A program made the translations under genes and the position numbers. Positions 26,696 to 35,982 of a stretch of DNA of 64,000 nt are shown here, piece by piece (the stretch's first letter is position 1; each line of letters opens with the position of its first letter). The stretch comes from Streptomyces sp. CGMCC 4.7035 (GTDB lineage: Bacteria; Actinomycetota; Actinomycetes; Streptomycetales; Streptomycetaceae). The stretch spans positions 7,853,001 through 7,917,000 of the forward strand of contig NZ_CP134053.1 of NCBI RefSeq assembly GCF_031583065.1. The letters are read 5' to 3'. The notes beneath the pieces were generated by a model that saw only the letters and a program-made list of their open reading frames with translations, made no database searches and had not been told where the DNA came from.

Positions 26696-26770
26696 GGTCC
26701 TGTGGAGCAGTTTGGAGTGCTCGCCACCCTGTCAAGGTGGAGGCCGCGGGTTCAAATCCCGTCAGGACCG
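26696..26770 (+). tRNA. tRNA-Asp (GTC), second copy
   Basis: 75 nt, identical to the copy at 19025-19099 including one base on each side. It is followed by two strong hairpins. Confidence 0.95.
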
Positions 26771-26776
26771 CAGAAC

Positions 26777-26809
26777 GAAGGCCCCGCATCGGTGAGATGC
26801 GGGGCCTTC
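26777..26809 (+). terminator. tRNA-Asp terminator 1
   Basis: GAAGGCCCCGCATC-GGTGA-GATGCGGGGCCTTC, 14-bp perfect arms. Confidence 0.88.
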
Positions 26810-26821
26810 CTCATGCAGAGC

Positions 26822-26854
26822 GAGGGCCCCGCATCCAGTGGATGCGGGGCCCTC
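26822..26854 (+). terminator. tRNA-Asp terminator 2
   Basis: GAGGGCCCCGCATCC-AGT-GGATGCGGGGCCCTC, 15-bp perfect arms. Its core equals terminator 1, so it looks like a duplication of it. Confidence 0.85.
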
Positions 26855-27226
26855 GTGTCACGGGCCGCTCCGCGGCTCCCCGGGCTTCGGGCCACCACGG
26901 CCCACATCCCCCAACCGCTCCTTGGCAGTGAGCGGGAGTGAGTCCGCCCACCGGCACGCCCCGAACGGTTTTGGGCGCACTGGTCGTCCCCCGCGGCCGG
27001 AGGCCGCTGATGGAGCACTGCCGCAACAGGGCGGCGACACGGATCTTGTCCGTGGTCCAGTCCCGGAAAGGCGGAGTCCCTCACGACCTGGCCAGGTGAA
27101 CGCGGCCAGAGGCGACGGGGAGGCCCGTGCCGTCGTCGTCGGGGCATCCGGTGCCTTGACGGCGTCACATTCCACCGGTACCCCAGAAACCAGAGCCCCG
27201 ACTGTCCGGGCCTCGGGAGGTGGCGT
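26855..27226. other. Intergenic stretch, no gene seen
   Basis: Frames on both strands are open but show no RBS or family resemblance. The last 60 bases should carry the promoter of the small DUF6274-like gene. Confidence 0.5.
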
Positions 27227-27418
27227 ATGGCGGCATCCGCTCGGCATGAGACACGCGCTCTGCTCCGTGCTCACCTGTCCGCGGCTACCGGGTACCGCCA
27301 TCTGACGCGGCACTGCCCGATCTGCCATCAGCTCCTGCGCCTGGCCATGGAACCCGCCCACGGCGGCGAGGAGAGCCCTGAGACGGTCTCCGAGGACGAA
27401 AGCCCCTCCAAGGCGTGA
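27227..27418 (+). CDS. Small conserved Streptomyces protein (DUF6274-like)
   Basis: 63 residues from ATG at 27227 with GGGAGG 6 bases upstream. It begins MAASARHETRALLRAHL, has a C-P-I-C pair (HCPICHQLLRLAM, about 30-42) that could bind a metal together with flanking histidines, and an acidic Ser/Glu tail. I recall this sequence type as a short family confined to Streptomyces (DUF6274). Function unknown. Confidence 0.72.
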   Translation: MAASARHETRALLRAHLSAATGYRHLTRHCPICHQLLRLAMEPAHGGEESPETVSEDESPSKA

Positions 27419-27805
27419 GCCGGCCCGGTACGCGCCTCCAGCGCGCGCCGGCGCCCGGCCGTGGCCCCGAACGGTCCGAAAGGATGCCGCGCCGGGGGTT
27501 CGTACCGCCTCCGCCTGGGCACCCCTGGACGTACGGTCTCCCCAACACCCGCCCCACGACGCCGTGTTCCTCTAGCAAAAGCACCGCGAGCGCAACAAGG
27601 ACTCTGGCATGTGACGGGTGTCACCAGAGAAGTTTTGGGAACCGCAGAACTTACACCCCTCCTACAACAGGTCAATTTAATATGTGCAATTGCACCGCTG
27701 TTTGAGGGACTGCACAGCAGATCCGACACCCCTCCCCAGACTCCGACAAGGCGCTCACAGCCCGGCCCCGAACGCACAGCCCACACACAGTCAGGGCACA
27801 AAAAA
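27419..27805. other. Intergenic stretch with AT-rich core
   Basis: The segment 27560-27720 is noticeably richer in A/T than its neighbours and contains AATTTAATATGTGCAATTGC-like sequence. No gene or RNA family is recognised. It could be a regulatory or Lsr2-bound patch downstream of bldC. Confidence 0.4.
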
Positions 27806-27839
27806 GATCGCGCTGGACCCGGCGGAGTCCAGCGCGATC
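27806..27839 (-). terminator. Terminator of bldC
   Basis: GATCGCGCTGGAC-CCGGCGGA-GTCCAGCGCGATC, 13-bp perfect arms, followed on the minus strand by a run of six T. A canonical intrinsic terminator 137 bases past bldC. Confidence 0.88.
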
Positions 27840-27976
27840 GACGACGCACCCTTGTCGTGCCTCTAGTGACCTTGGGAGAGGGCCCTGTTGGGGCAGAACC
27901 CACGTCGCTTGGAGCTGTGGTTCGGACGTCGCAGCAGGTTGGGGGACCTACCGAGATGTCCGGGCTATGCGCTTGC

Positions 27977-28183
27977 TCAGGCCTCGCTGCGCTGCTGCGG
28001 GATACCCGCGAGCAGAGCACGGACCTCGGCCTCGCGGTAGCGGCGGTGCCCGCCGAGCGTGCGGATGGACGTGAGCTTTCCGGCCTTCGCCCACCGCGTG
28101 ACCGTCTTCGGGTCGACGCGGAACATCGTGGCGACCTCAGCCGGGGTCAGCAGCGGCTCGGCATCAGGGGTGCGAGCGGTCAT
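27977..28183 (-). CDS. bldC: Developmental regulator BldC
   Basis: 68 residues from ATG at 28183 with GAGGAGG upstream. The sequence is a single MerR-like winged helix: LLTPAEVATMFRVDPKTVTRW is the HTH and LGGHRRYREAEV the wing. It matches the remembered BldC, one of the most conserved Streptomyces proteins. BldC binds direct repeats cooperatively and delays sporulation by repressing sigma-factor and structural genes while activating others. It is monocistronic here, with its own terminator and a 555-bp upstream gap, and its leader contains a 22-bp inverted repeat. Confidence 0.97.
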   Translation of the reverse strand: MTARTPDAEPLLTPAEVATMFRVDPKTVTRWAKAGKLTSIRTLGGHRRYREAEVRALLAGIPQQRSEA

Positions 28184-28199
28184 GAGCGGCCTCCTCGGG

Positions 28200-28221
28200 A
28201 GAACCGAACCTTCTCGGTTCT
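28200..28221 (-). promoter_or_regulatory. Inverted repeat in the bldC leader
   Basis: AGAACCGA-GAAGGT-TCGGTTCT (minus strand), 8-bp arms, 17-38 bases upstream of the bldC ATG. It is a likely operator or leader hairpin close to the RBS. Confidence 0.5.
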
Positions 28222-28738
28222 TTCCTCTAAATTCTGCACCTTGACCCGCGTTGCCCGAAATGGCGGACGCGAGTCGAGTCGGTTATAGGACGAACGGCTT
28301 GTCCTCGGCACTACAACTACACCATCTGTCCAGCCGCGTCGGCCAAACCGATGGAATTGCCCTCCCAGGTGTTCATCAGCGACGGAAGCCGATGGACCAT
28401 GCCATAGCGGACAGTCACGCCACTGTGACGATCAGTCACAGGGCGATCAGGAGTCATCAGACCCCCCAAAGCGTGCAATGCTGAGTCTCCGCCCATAAGT
28501 GGGCAGAAGGAACCTCCCCCGGGCTCCTTGTCCTATTTTGGCATGAGGAGGGCCGTAAGGCGCAAGGTCCGCGTAAGTGCAGTCCGTCACGCTTGACGGC
28601 ATTAGCCCGGATCGAGACCTACGTCCCCGGCCCCTACCTGCGGTACGTCAACCATGGGCCAACGGTTGTCACTTCACCATGTCTCACGGGTCACAATTCG
28701 CTCACTGGTTCGCGAAGGCCCCGGCTGAGGACCCGCCC
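28222..28738. other. bldC upstream region, no gene
   Basis: 517 bases, locally AT-rich at 28225-28350, expected to hold the bldC promoter(s). No convincing coding frame on either strand. Long upstream regions are usual for developmental regulators. Confidence 0.5.
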
Positions 28739-29581
28739 TCAGTTCGCCGACCGACGGTCCCCTACGGCCCGCCAGCGCTCCACCAGCCGCCCGTACGCCT
28801 CCCCGGCCGCCACCCCGTCCCCGCGCCGCAGCGCTTCGATCCCCTCGGCGACATCCGCGGCCGAGTGGTCCCGGTCCAGCTCCGCGGCCGGCAGGACGTG
28901 CACGAGCCCGCCGTAGTCCAGCTCGACCAGCGACCGCGGATGGAACTCCTCCAGCCACCGCCCCACGTCCACCAGACCGTCGATGAGCGGCCCCTCGTCG
29001 ATCGCGTCCCTGAGCGTCCGCAACGCCCGCGCCGTCCGCCGCCGCGCCTGCACCATGGGCGTGCGATAGCGCAGCATCGGCGGGACGTCGCCCAACCCCT
29101 TGTCGTACCGGCGCTCGTCGTCGGAGACGAGCACGAACCAGTTCAGCGGCACCTGCCAGGTCGCGGTGCGGATCCACGGGCGGGCGTCCGGGTTACGGGT
29201 CAGCCAGCGCTCGTAGTCCTGGGCGGCCTGGCGGCGCACCACGGGCGGCAGGACCGCGTCCAGGACCGGCGCCGGCAGCTCCTCGGCCAGCTCCCCGAGC
29301 GCCTGCCAGCCGCGCAGCCGGGTGCGCCAGGGGCAGACGCACAGCACCCCCTCGACCTCGGTCACGAAGGCGTCGCCGCTCTCGTGCACCGGCACCGGGA
29401 TGGGCGGGGTGGGCAGCAAGTCGGCCAGAGAACGGCGCAGTTCGTCCTGGTACGAGGGCCGGTCGGGGCGCCGGGCGTACCGGGCCCAGTGGCCGCGTTC
29501 CGGCTCGGGGAAGGCGGCCAGCGGTTCGTACACGCGCAGATAGGCCGCGTACGGGACGATCACCGAGGACACCTTGGGCAC
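28739..29581 (-). CDS. Conserved actinobacterial protein of unknown function
   Basis: 280 residues from GTG at 29581 (GGGGAGGGA upstream). The start is chosen over the longer frame because of this RBS and because the sequence [18 protein letters not shown] is where recognisable conservation begins. It has no signal peptide, membrane segment or known motif; it is rich in Arg, Trp and Pro. From memory a homologue sits between bldC and vdh in other streptomycetes. Function unknown. Confidence 0.78.
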   Translation of the reverse strand: MPKVSSVIVPYAAYLRVYEPLAAFPEPERGHWARYARRPDRPSYQDELRRSLADLLPTPPIPVPVHESGDAFVTEVEGVLCVCPWRTRLRGWQALGELAEELPAPVLDAVLPPVVRRQAAQDYERWLTRNPDARPWIRTATWQVPLNWFVLVSDDERRYDKGLGDVPPMLRYRTPMVQARRRTARALRTLRDAIDEGPLIDGLVDVGRWLEEFHPRSLVELDYGGLVHVLPAAELDRDHSAADVAEGIEALRRGDGVAAGEAYGRLVERWRAVGDRRSAN

Positions 29582-29815
29582 GCCTGCTCCCTCCCCACCG
29601 GACCTGACCCGAAACCCGTCCGGGCGCGGCCCGGGCGGGGTGGAAAACCATTGCAAATCGTCCCACGAACCGGCCGGGCCTTACTCCGAGGGAGGGTGAT
29701 CCTCGGCACTGCGCCGATCACGGCCGCCTCCACGCTCTACGCTCATGCCCACGGGGCCCGCCACCCGTACGGGACCCGCCCCTCAATCGCCGCTACTCAA
29801 CCGGGAGTCACCACA

Positions 29816-30898
29816 GTGACCGACGTAACCGACGGCGTCCTGCACACCCTGTTCCACTCGGACCAGGGGGGCCACGAGCAGGTCGTGCTCTGCCAGGACC
29901 GGGCCAGTGGCCTCAAGGCCGTCATCGCGATCCACTCCACCGCCCTGGGCCCCGCCCTCGGCGGCACGCGCTTCTACCCGTACGCCACCGAGGAGGAGGC
30001 CGTCGCCGACGCGCTGAACCTCGCGCGCGGGATGTCGTACAAGAACGCCATGGCCGGCCTGGACCACGGCGGCGGCAAGGCCGTGATCATCGGTGACCCC
30101 GAGCGGATCAAGACCGAGGAGCTGCTGCTGGCGTACGGCCGTTTCGTGGCCTCGCTCGGCGGGCGCTACGTCACCGCGTGCGACGTCGGCACGTATGTGG
30201 CCGACATGGACGTCGTGGCGCGGGAGTGCCGCTGGACCACCGGCCGCTCCCCGGAGAACGGCGGCGCGGGCGACTCCTCCGTCCTCACCGCCTACGGCGT
30301 CTTCCAGGGCATGCGGGCCTCCGCCCAGCACCTGTGGGGCGACCCGACGCTGCGCGGCCGGAAGGTCGGCATCGCCGGCGTCGGCAAGGTCGGTCACTAC
30401 CTGGTCGAGCACCTGCTGGAGGACGGCGCCCAGGTCGTGATCACGGATGTGCGCCCCGACGCCGTACGCCGGGTCCTCGACGCGCACCCGGAGGTCGTCG
30501 TCGCCGCCGACACAGACGCCCTCATCCGCACCGAAGGGCTCGACATCTACGCGCCCTGTGCGCTCGGCGGCGCACTGAACGACGACTCCGTGCCGGTGCT
30601 GACGGCGAAGGTGGTGTGCGGCGCGGCCAACAACCAGCTCGCGCACCCGGGCGTGGAGAAGGACATCGCCGACCGCGGGATCCTGTACGCGCCGGACTAC
30701 GTCGTCAACGCCGGCGGCGTCATCCAGGTCGCCGACGAGCTGCACGGCTTCGACTTCGCCCGGTGCAAGGCGAAGGCGGCGAAGATCTTCGACACCACGC
30801 TGGCCATATTCGCACGCGCGAAGGAGGACGGCATTCCGCCGGCCGCCGCGGCCGACCGGATCGCCGAGCAGCGGATGGCGGAGGCACGCGGCCGGTGA
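29816..30898 (+). CDS. vdh: Valine (leucine/phenylalanine) dehydrogenase
   Basis: 360 residues from GTG at 29816 with GGGAG 8 bases upstream; close to the 364 of S. coelicolor Vdh. ELFV dehydrogenase: N-terminal domain with [11 protein letters not shown] carrying the catalytic Lys, then a Rossmann domain with GVGKVGHYL. It deaminates valine and other branched-chain amino acids with NAD, supplying 2-oxo acids to branched fatty acid and polyketide precursors. It is divergent from the unknown gene before it. Confidence 0.95.
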   Translation: MTDVTDGVLHTLFHSDQGGHEQVVLCQDRASGLKAVIAIHSTALGPALGGTRFYPYATEEEAVADALNLARGMSYKNAMAGLDHGGGKAVIIGDPERIKTEELLLAYGRFVASLGGRYVTACDVGTYVADMDVVARECRWTTGRSPENGGAGDSSVLTAYGVFQGMRASAQHLWGDPTLRGRKVGIAGVGKVGHYLVEHLLEDGAQVVITDVRPDAVRRVLDAHPEVVVAADTDALIRTEGLDIYAPCALGGALNDDSVPVLTAKVVCGAANNQLAHPGVEKDIADRGILYAPDYVVNAGGVIQVADELHGFDFARCKAKAAKIFDTTLAIFARAKEDGIPPAAAADRIAEQRMAEARGR

Positions 30899-31201
30899 CC
30901 TTCGTCGGGGGAGCCCTCCGGGTTTGAGCGGTACCCGCCGGTGGATGGTTGGAGAGAACTCTCACTTCTATCGGCGGGTCGTCCGCCAAGAAGTGGTTAA
31001 AATCGGCCGTGACCAGCGAGGACGGGGCGCCTCGGCGGTTCTGTGCACACGCCCGTCCTGCGGGCGACGTACCGTATGGGCGTGGGCTCAGGTACCGTGG
31101 AAGCCCTACGGACCGGTCTCTCCACGGAGAGCCCGTTCCGGATCATGAACGCGTGTCAAGACTCTGGGGCCGTCGAGCCCCGTCATCGAGGGGGTCGAGC
31201 C
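30899..31201. other. Leader/promoter region of the DUF3073 gene
   Basis: 303 bases without a gene. An inverted repeat GGTCTCTCCACGGAGAG lies near 31115-31133 and AT-rich sequence GTGGTTAAAATCG near 30993-31006 may be promoter material. Confidence 0.45.
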
Positions 31202-31456
31202 ATGGGGCGCGGCCGGGCCAAGGCCAAGCAGACGAAGGTCGCCCGCCAGCTGAAGTACAACAGCGGCGGGACTGACCTGTCGCGTCTGGCCAACGAGCTG
31301 GGCGCTTCGACTTCGAACCAGCCGCCGAACGGCGAGCCGTTCGAGGACGACGAAGACGACGACCCGTACGCCCAGTACGCGGATCTGTACAACGACGACG
31401 ATGAGGACGAAGAGGACGAGCAGTCCGGTCCCACGTCGCAGCGTCGCGGCGCTTGA
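31202..31456 (+). CDS. DUF3073 protein, basic head and acidic tail
   Basis: 84 residues from ATG at 31202 (GAGGGGG 8 bases upstream). MGRGRAKAKQTKVARQLKY is strongly basic; the C-terminal half is a run of Asp/Glu (FEDDEDDD, NDDDEDEEDE). This small family is conserved next to purM across actinobacteria. No function is known; the charge split resembles nucleic-acid-binding or ribosome-associated proteins (inference). Confidence 0.9.
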   Translation: MGRGRAKAKQTKVARQLKYNSGGTDLSRLANELGASTSNQPPNGEPFEDDEDDDPYAQYADLYNDDDEDEEDEQSGPTSQRRGA

Positions 31457-31494
31457 CGCAGCACGCTTCGCATTTCCCGTAACAACCGCACTTC

Positions 31495-31527
31495 ACCCGG
31501 TCCGGGCTTCAAGCTCCGAACCGGGTT
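31495..31527. terminator. Bidirectional terminator between DUF3073 gene and purM
   Basis: ACCCGGT.CGG...CTT / ...CCG.ACCGGGT hairpin in the converging 83-bp gap. Confidence 0.65.
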
Positions 31528-31539
31528 TCGTGCTGCCTG

Positions 31540-32607
31540 TCAGGCGTAGTCGCCGACCAGGAGGGCGCCCGTCTCGTGCTCGCCCCGGTCCGTGATCTCA
31601 CCGGCGACCCAGGCGTCGACCCCGCGGTCGGCCAGGGCGGCCAGCGCCACGTCTACCGACTCCTCCGGCACGATCGCCATCATGCCGACGCCCATGTTCA
31701 GGGTCTTCTCCAGCTCCAGGCGCTCGACGTCGCCGGTCCTGCCGACGAGGTCGAAGACCGGAGCCGGGGTCCAGGTGGAGCGGTCGACGATCGCGTGCAG
31801 GTCGTCCGGGATCACCCGGGCCAGGTTGGCCGCGAGTCCGCCGCCGGTGATGTGGCTGAACGCGTGCACCTCGGCGGTGCGGGTCAGCGCCAGGCAGTCC
31901 AGCGAGTAGATCTTGGTGGGCTCCAGCAGTTCCTCGCCGAGGGTGCGGCCCAGTTCCTCGATGTGCTGGTCGAGGCCGAGCTTCGCCCGGTCGAGGAGGA
32001 CGTGCCGCACGAGCGAGTACCCGTTCGAGTGAAGTCCGGAGGCCGCCATGGCGATCACCGCGTCACCCTTGCGGATGCGTTCCGCGCCGAGCAGCCGGTC
32101 GGCCTCCACGACGCCCGTACCGGCGCCCGCGACGTCGAAGTCGTCCGGGCCGAGGAGGCCGGGGTGTTCGGCCGTCTCACCGCCGACCAGGGCGCACCCG
32201 GCCAGCACACAGCCCTCGGCGATGCCCTTGACGATCGCCGCGACGCGCTCCGGGTGGACCTTGCCGACGCAGATGTAGTCGGTCATGAACAGCGGCTCGG
32301 CGCCGCACACCACGATGTCGTCCATGACCATGGCGACCAGGTCGTGGCCGATGGTGTCGTAGACGCCCATCCGGCGCGCGATGTCGACCTTCGTACCCAC
32401 GCCGTCGGTGGCGGAGGCGAGCAGCGGACGCTCGTAGCGCTTGAGGGCGGAGGCGTCGAAGAGGCCGGCGAAGCCGCCGAGGCCGCCGAGGACCTCGGGG
32501 CGCTGCGTCTTCTTCACCCACTCCTTCATGAGCTCGACGGCACGGTCACCGGCTTCGATGTCCACGCCGGCGGCGGCGTAGGAAGCGCCGGACTTCGTCT
32601 CAGACAT
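31540..32607 (-). CDS. purM: Phosphoribosylformylglycinamidine cyclo-ligase
   Basis: 355 residues from ATG at 32607. PurM closes the imidazole ring (FGAM to AIR, ATP-dependent), step five of de novo purine synthesis. Family motifs: GGLGGFAGLFD, ASATDGVGTKV, ASGLHSNGYSLVR and ITGGGLAANL. It follows purF with an 85-bp gap that holds a perfect GC hairpin. Confidence 0.97.
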   Translation of the reverse strand: MSETKSGASYAAAGVDIEAGDRAVELMKEWVKKTQRPEVLGGLGGFAGLFDASALKRYERPLLASATDGVGTKVDIARRMGVYDTIGHDLVAMVMDDIVVCGAEPLFMTDYICVGKVHPERVAAIVKGIAEGCVLAGCALVGGETAEHPGLLGPDDFDVAGAGTGVVEADRLLGAERIRKGDAVIAMAASGLHSNGYSLVRHVLLDRAKLGLDQHIEELGRTLGEELLEPTKIYSLDCLALTRTAEVHAFSHITGGGLAANLARVIPDDLHAIVDRSTWTPAPVFDLVGRTGDVERLELEKTLNMGVGMMAIVPEESVDVALAALADRGVDAWVAGEITDRGEHETGALLVGDYA

Positions 32608-32648
32608 TGCCTGGGATCTTTCGGGTTGGTGGCTGGGCCTTCTGGGGT

Positions 32649-32670
32649 CCCCCGGACCGGGGTCCGGGGG
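32649..32670 (-). terminator. GC hairpin between purF and purM
   Basis: CCCCCGGACC-GG-GGTCCGGGGG, 10-bp perfect arms in the purF–purM spacer; an overlapping GGGGGTCCGGGTG segment could form an alternative stem. It may lower or attenuate read-through into purM. Confidence 0.6.
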
Positions 32671-32692
32671 TGTTCACCCGGACCCCCTGGTC

Positions 32693-34219
32693 TTACGGGC
32701 GACGGATCGCGTCGGACGCGGCCGTGGCGGCAGGACCGGCCGCCAGCTCGGTCTCCAGCAGCTGCTTGCCCAGCAGCTCCGGGTCGGGCAGCTCCATCGG
32801 GTACTCGCCGTCGAAGCAGGCACGGCACAGGTTCGGCTTGGCGATGGTGGTCGCCTCGATCATGCCGTCGATGGAGATGTACGCCAGGGAGTCCGCGCCG
32901 AGGGACCGGCCGATCTCGTCGACCGACATGCCGTTGGCGATCAGCTCGGCGCGGGTGGCGAAGTCGATACCGAAGAAGCAGGGCCACTTCACGGGGGGAG
33001 AGGAGATCCGGATGTGGACCTCCGCCGCGCCCGCCTCGCGCAGCATCCGCACCAGCGCCCGCTGGGTGTTGCCGCGCACGATCGAGTCGTCGACGACGAC
33101 CAGGCGCTTGCCCTTGATGACTTCCTTCAGGGGGTTCAGCTTCAGACGGATGCCGAGCTGGCGGATCGTCTGCGAGGGCTGGATGAAGGTGCGGCCGACG
33201 TACGCGTTCTTCACCAGGCCGGCGCCGAACGGGATGCCGGAGGCCTCCGCGTAGCCGATCGCGGCGGGGGTGCCGGACTCGGGCGTCGCTATGACCAGAT
33301 CGGCCTCGGCGGGTGCCTCCTTGGCGAGGCGGCGGCCCATCTCGACACGGGAGAGGTAAACGTTCCGGCCGGCGATGTCGGTGTCGGGGCGGGCCAGGTA
33401 CACGTACTCGAAGACACAGCCCTTGGGCTTCGCTTCCGCGAACCGGGACGTACGAATGCCGTTCTCGTCGATGGCGACGAACTCGCCCGGCTCGATCTCG
33501 CGGACGAAGCTGGCGCCCGTGATGTCGAGCGCGGCGGTCTCTGAGGCGACCACCCAGCCGCGCTCCAGACGGCCGAGGACCAGCGGGCGGATGCCCTGCG
33601 GGTCGCGGGCCGCGTAGAGGGTCTCCTCGTCCATGAAGACGAGCGAGAAGGCGCCCTTGACCTGCGGGAGGATCGCGGCGGCCGCTTCCTCGATGGTCAG
33701 CGGCTTGCCGTCGCCGTCCACCTGGCCCGCGAGGAGGGCGGTGACGAGGTCGGTGTCGTTCGTCGCGGCCACCTGCGTGGCGCGGCCGTTCTCCTTGGGG
33801 AGGGCGGCGACCATCTCGGCGAGCTGCGCCGTGTTGACGAGGTTGCCGTTGTGGCCGAGCGCGATGGAACCGTGCGCGGTGGCGCGGAACGTCGGCTGGG
33901 CGTTCTCCCACACGGAGGCGCCGGTGGTCGAGTAGCGGGCGTGACCGACCGCGATGTGACCCTGGAGCGAACCGAGCGAGGTCTCGTCGAAGACCTGGGA
34001 GACCAGGCCCATGTCCTTGAAGACGAGGATCTGAGAGCCGTTGCTGACCGCGATACCCGCGGATTCCTGGCCTCGATGCTGGAGGGCGTAGAGCCCGAAG
34101 TACGTGAGCTTTGCGACCTCTTCACCCGGAGCCCAGACACCGAAGACGCCACACGCGTCCTGGGGGCCCTTCTCACCGGGGAGCAGATCGTGATTGAGTC
34201 GACCGTCACCACGTGGCAC
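32693..34219 (-). CDS. purF: Amidophosphoribosyltransferase
   Basis: 508 residues from GTG at 34219. Residues 1-22 are a propeptide preceding the N-terminal nucleophile Cys23 (CGVFGV). The glutaminase domain is followed by a phosphoribosyltransferase domain with the PRPP loop VVVDDSIVRGNT. Four cysteines in GCVFEY, CFFGID and CRAC are placed as in the Bacillus 4Fe-4S enzyme, so it is probably oxygen-sensitive. It makes phosphoribosylamine, the committed step of purine synthesis. Same strand as purM. Confidence 0.97.
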   Translation of the reverse strand: MPRGDGRLNHDLLPGEKGPQDACGVFGVWAPGEEVAKLTYFGLYALQHRGQESAGIAVSNGSQILVFKDMGLVSQVFDETSLGSLQGHIAVGHARYSTTGASVWENAQPTFRATAHGSIALGHNGNLVNTAQLAEMVAALPKENGRATQVAATNDTDLVTALLAGQVDGDGKPLTIEEAAAAILPQVKGAFSLVFMDEETLYAARDPQGIRPLVLGRLERGWVVASETAALDITGASFVREIEPGEFVAIDENGIRTSRFAEAKPKGCVFEYVYLARPDTDIAGRNVYLSRVEMGRRLAKEAPAEADLVIATPESGTPAAIGYAEASGIPFGAGLVKNAYVGRTFIQPSQTIRQLGIRLKLNPLKEVIKGKRLVVVDDSIVRGNTQRALVRMLREAGAAEVHIRISSPPVKWPCFFGIDFATRAELIANGMSVDEIGRSLGADSLAYISIDGMIEATTIAKPNLCRACFDGEYPMELPDPELLGKQLLETELAAGPAATAASDAIRRP

Positions 34220-34304
34220 GCCACCGAGTGTAGGCGAGATCGCGCACTGGTCCGAATCCCGTCATGTGCCCGACATCGCTCCCGACCTCGGCGGATTCCC
34301 GGTG

Positions 34305-35111
34305 TCACTGCTCGGCGACCACGTTGACCCCCTTGCCGTTTTCGCTGGTCAGCGTGGCGCTGCGATGATCGATGGCGTAGGCGAGCGGTCGGCCGAAGAG
34401 CCCGCTCAGGGTCTTCTCCGTGTTCATGAGTGAGGCGTCGCACATCTTGCGGGTCGTCCTGGGAGCGCCCAGAGTGAGATGACCGTCGCGTACGGTCGCC
34501 CTCGCCGTGAACCGGTTGCAGCCCAGGCTGCCCGATGCCGTGCCGGACTCCTTGTCGAGGACGAACCAGACCCTGCCGGTGGCCGCGGCGGGCAGGGAGG
34601 ACGCGACGTCCCCGTCGACCAGGGAGGTGACCTGCCACCTGGTGCCGTACAGCGGCGCGCCGTTCTCCTTGGTGAGGCGGACGCGGTCGCCGTCCTCGGC
34701 GGTGAGCGTCAGTTCGTTCCGGTCGACGGCGGCGGTGAGCGAACCGTCGGCGAGCGTGCGGGAGAAGGCCGCTTCGAAGGCCATCGGAGCCTTCTCGCAG
34801 GCCATGTCGGTGGACTGGGCGGGGCCGAGGTCGATGCGGTCGCCCCGGACGGTGGCGGGCGCGCCGAAGCTGTTGCAGCCGTAGTTGCCGTGGGCCTGGC
34901 CGTGGTCGTCGATGCGCAGGTACGCGCCGGCGGGGGCGTTCCTGGTGGTGCCGCCGGTGGTGAGGCTGTCGACGCGCCAGTGGACGCCGGTGACGGGTGG
35001 GTCGGTGTCCACGCCGACGGAACCGCCGCCGCCCGAACCGGCTTCGGTACCGCAGGCCACCGCGAGCGGGAGCAGGGTCAGGACGCTGAGAGTCAGCCGG
35101 TGCTTGTCCAT
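34305..35111 (-). CDS. META-domain lipoprotein
   Basis: 268 residues from ATG at 35111. Signal peptide with lipobox LAVAC (Cys20). Two META/HslJ-type domains follow: about 45-140 (VTGVHWRVDSL ... NYGCNSFGA) and about 150-262 (YGTRWQVTSL ... SLGCNRFTA), each with a conserved CN. HslJ-like proteins are linked to stress and antibiotic resistance in enterobacteria; the role here is unknown. It sits between purF and an MDMPI-type gene but has no pathway link to them. Confidence 0.88.
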   Translation of the reverse strand: MDKHRLTLSVLTLLPLAVACGTEAGSGGGGSVGVDTDPPVTGVHWRVDSLTTGGTTRNAPAGAYLRIDDHGQAHGNYGCNSFGAPATVRGDRIDLGPAQSTDMACEKAPMAFEAAFSRTLADGSLTAAVDRNELTLTAEDGDRVRLTKENGAPLYGTRWQVTSLVDGDVASSLPAAATGRVWFVLDKESGTASGSLGCNRFTARATVRDGHLTLGAPRTTRKMCDASLMNTEKTLSGLFGRPLAYAIDHRSATLTSENGKGVNVVAEQ

Positions 35112-35175
35112 GGGGGTGGGACGGGTGGGGCCGGACGGCGGTTCCCCCGTCGTGTCGGGCGCGCGGCCCGGTCCC

Positions 35176-35973
35176 TCACGCCATCAGGGGCAACAGAGCG
35201 CCGAGGTCGGCCCGTTCGCCGCTCGCGCCGACCTTGGCGTCGGCGAGAGCGGACTGCCACCCCATTCGGCCCGTCGCCAGCCGGATCCAGGTCAACGGGT
35301 CGGTCTCGACGACGTTCGGCGGGGTGCCGCGGGTGTGGCGGGGGCCCTCGACGCACTGCACGACGGCGTACGGCGGGATGCGTACCTCGGTCGAGGCACC
35401 GGGTGCCTTCACGGCGAGCGCGTCGGCGAGCAACCGGGTGGAGGCGGCGAGGGCCTGACGGTCGTACGGGATGTCGAGGCCCGGGACGGCGGCGTTCAGG
35501 TCGTCGGTGTGGACGACGAGTTCGACGGTGCGGGTGACCAGGTAGTCGCTCAGCGGCATGGCGCCCGCGCTCGTGTCGAGCAGTCGGCTGCCGGGGTGCC
35601 GCGCGAGGTGTTCGGTGAACTGCTTCTCGATGCCGGCGAGGAAGGCGTCGAGGTCGGGATTCCGCTCGGCCAGTTGCTGGGCGACCTCGGCGATGGCCCC
35701 GGAGTTGGCCGAGGTCGCGAACGGCCAGTCAAGGACCGTCGCGTCCTGCTTCGGCGGCTCCGGCTTGTCGAGGAACCGGCCGACGGCCGCAAGAGCCATG
35801 CCGGTGTGCGCGATCAGTTCCCGGACGGTCCAGTCCCCGAGCCGGGTGGGGAGCACGAGTTGCTCGGCGGTGAGGGTGGCGACGGCTTCCCGCACGTTCC
35901 CGAACTGGGCGAGGACCGCGGCGCGGGTCTTGGCGGGGTCGTACGTCCGTGTGCGCTTCTTGGCCGGGGGCAT
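35176..35973 (-). CDS. MDMPI/DinB-type thiol-dependent protein (TIGR03086-like)
   Basis: 265 residues from ATG at 35973. A DinB-like four-helix bundle with LGDWTVRELIAHTG (first His ligand) and TVELVVHTDDL (Glu and His ligands) is followed by a sterol-carrier-like C-terminal domain with WIRLATGRMGW. This is the layout of mycothiol-dependent maleylpyruvate isomerase relatives. Substrate unknown; mycothiol dependence is inferred from the three metal ligands. Confidence 0.86.
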   Translation of the reverse strand: MPPAKKRTRTYDPAKTRAAVLAQFGNVREAVATLTAEQLVLPTRLGDWTVRELIAHTGMALAAVGRFLDKPEPPKQDATVLDWPFATSANSGAIAEVAQQLAERNPDLDAFLAGIEKQFTEHLARHPGSRLLDTSAGAMPLSDYLVTRTVELVVHTDDLNAAVPGLDIPYDRQALAASTRLLADALAVKAPGASTEVRIPPYAVVQCVEGPRHTRGTPPNVVETDPLTWIRLATGRMGWQSALADAKVGASGERADLGALLPLMA

Positions 35974-35982
35974 GGCGTGAGC

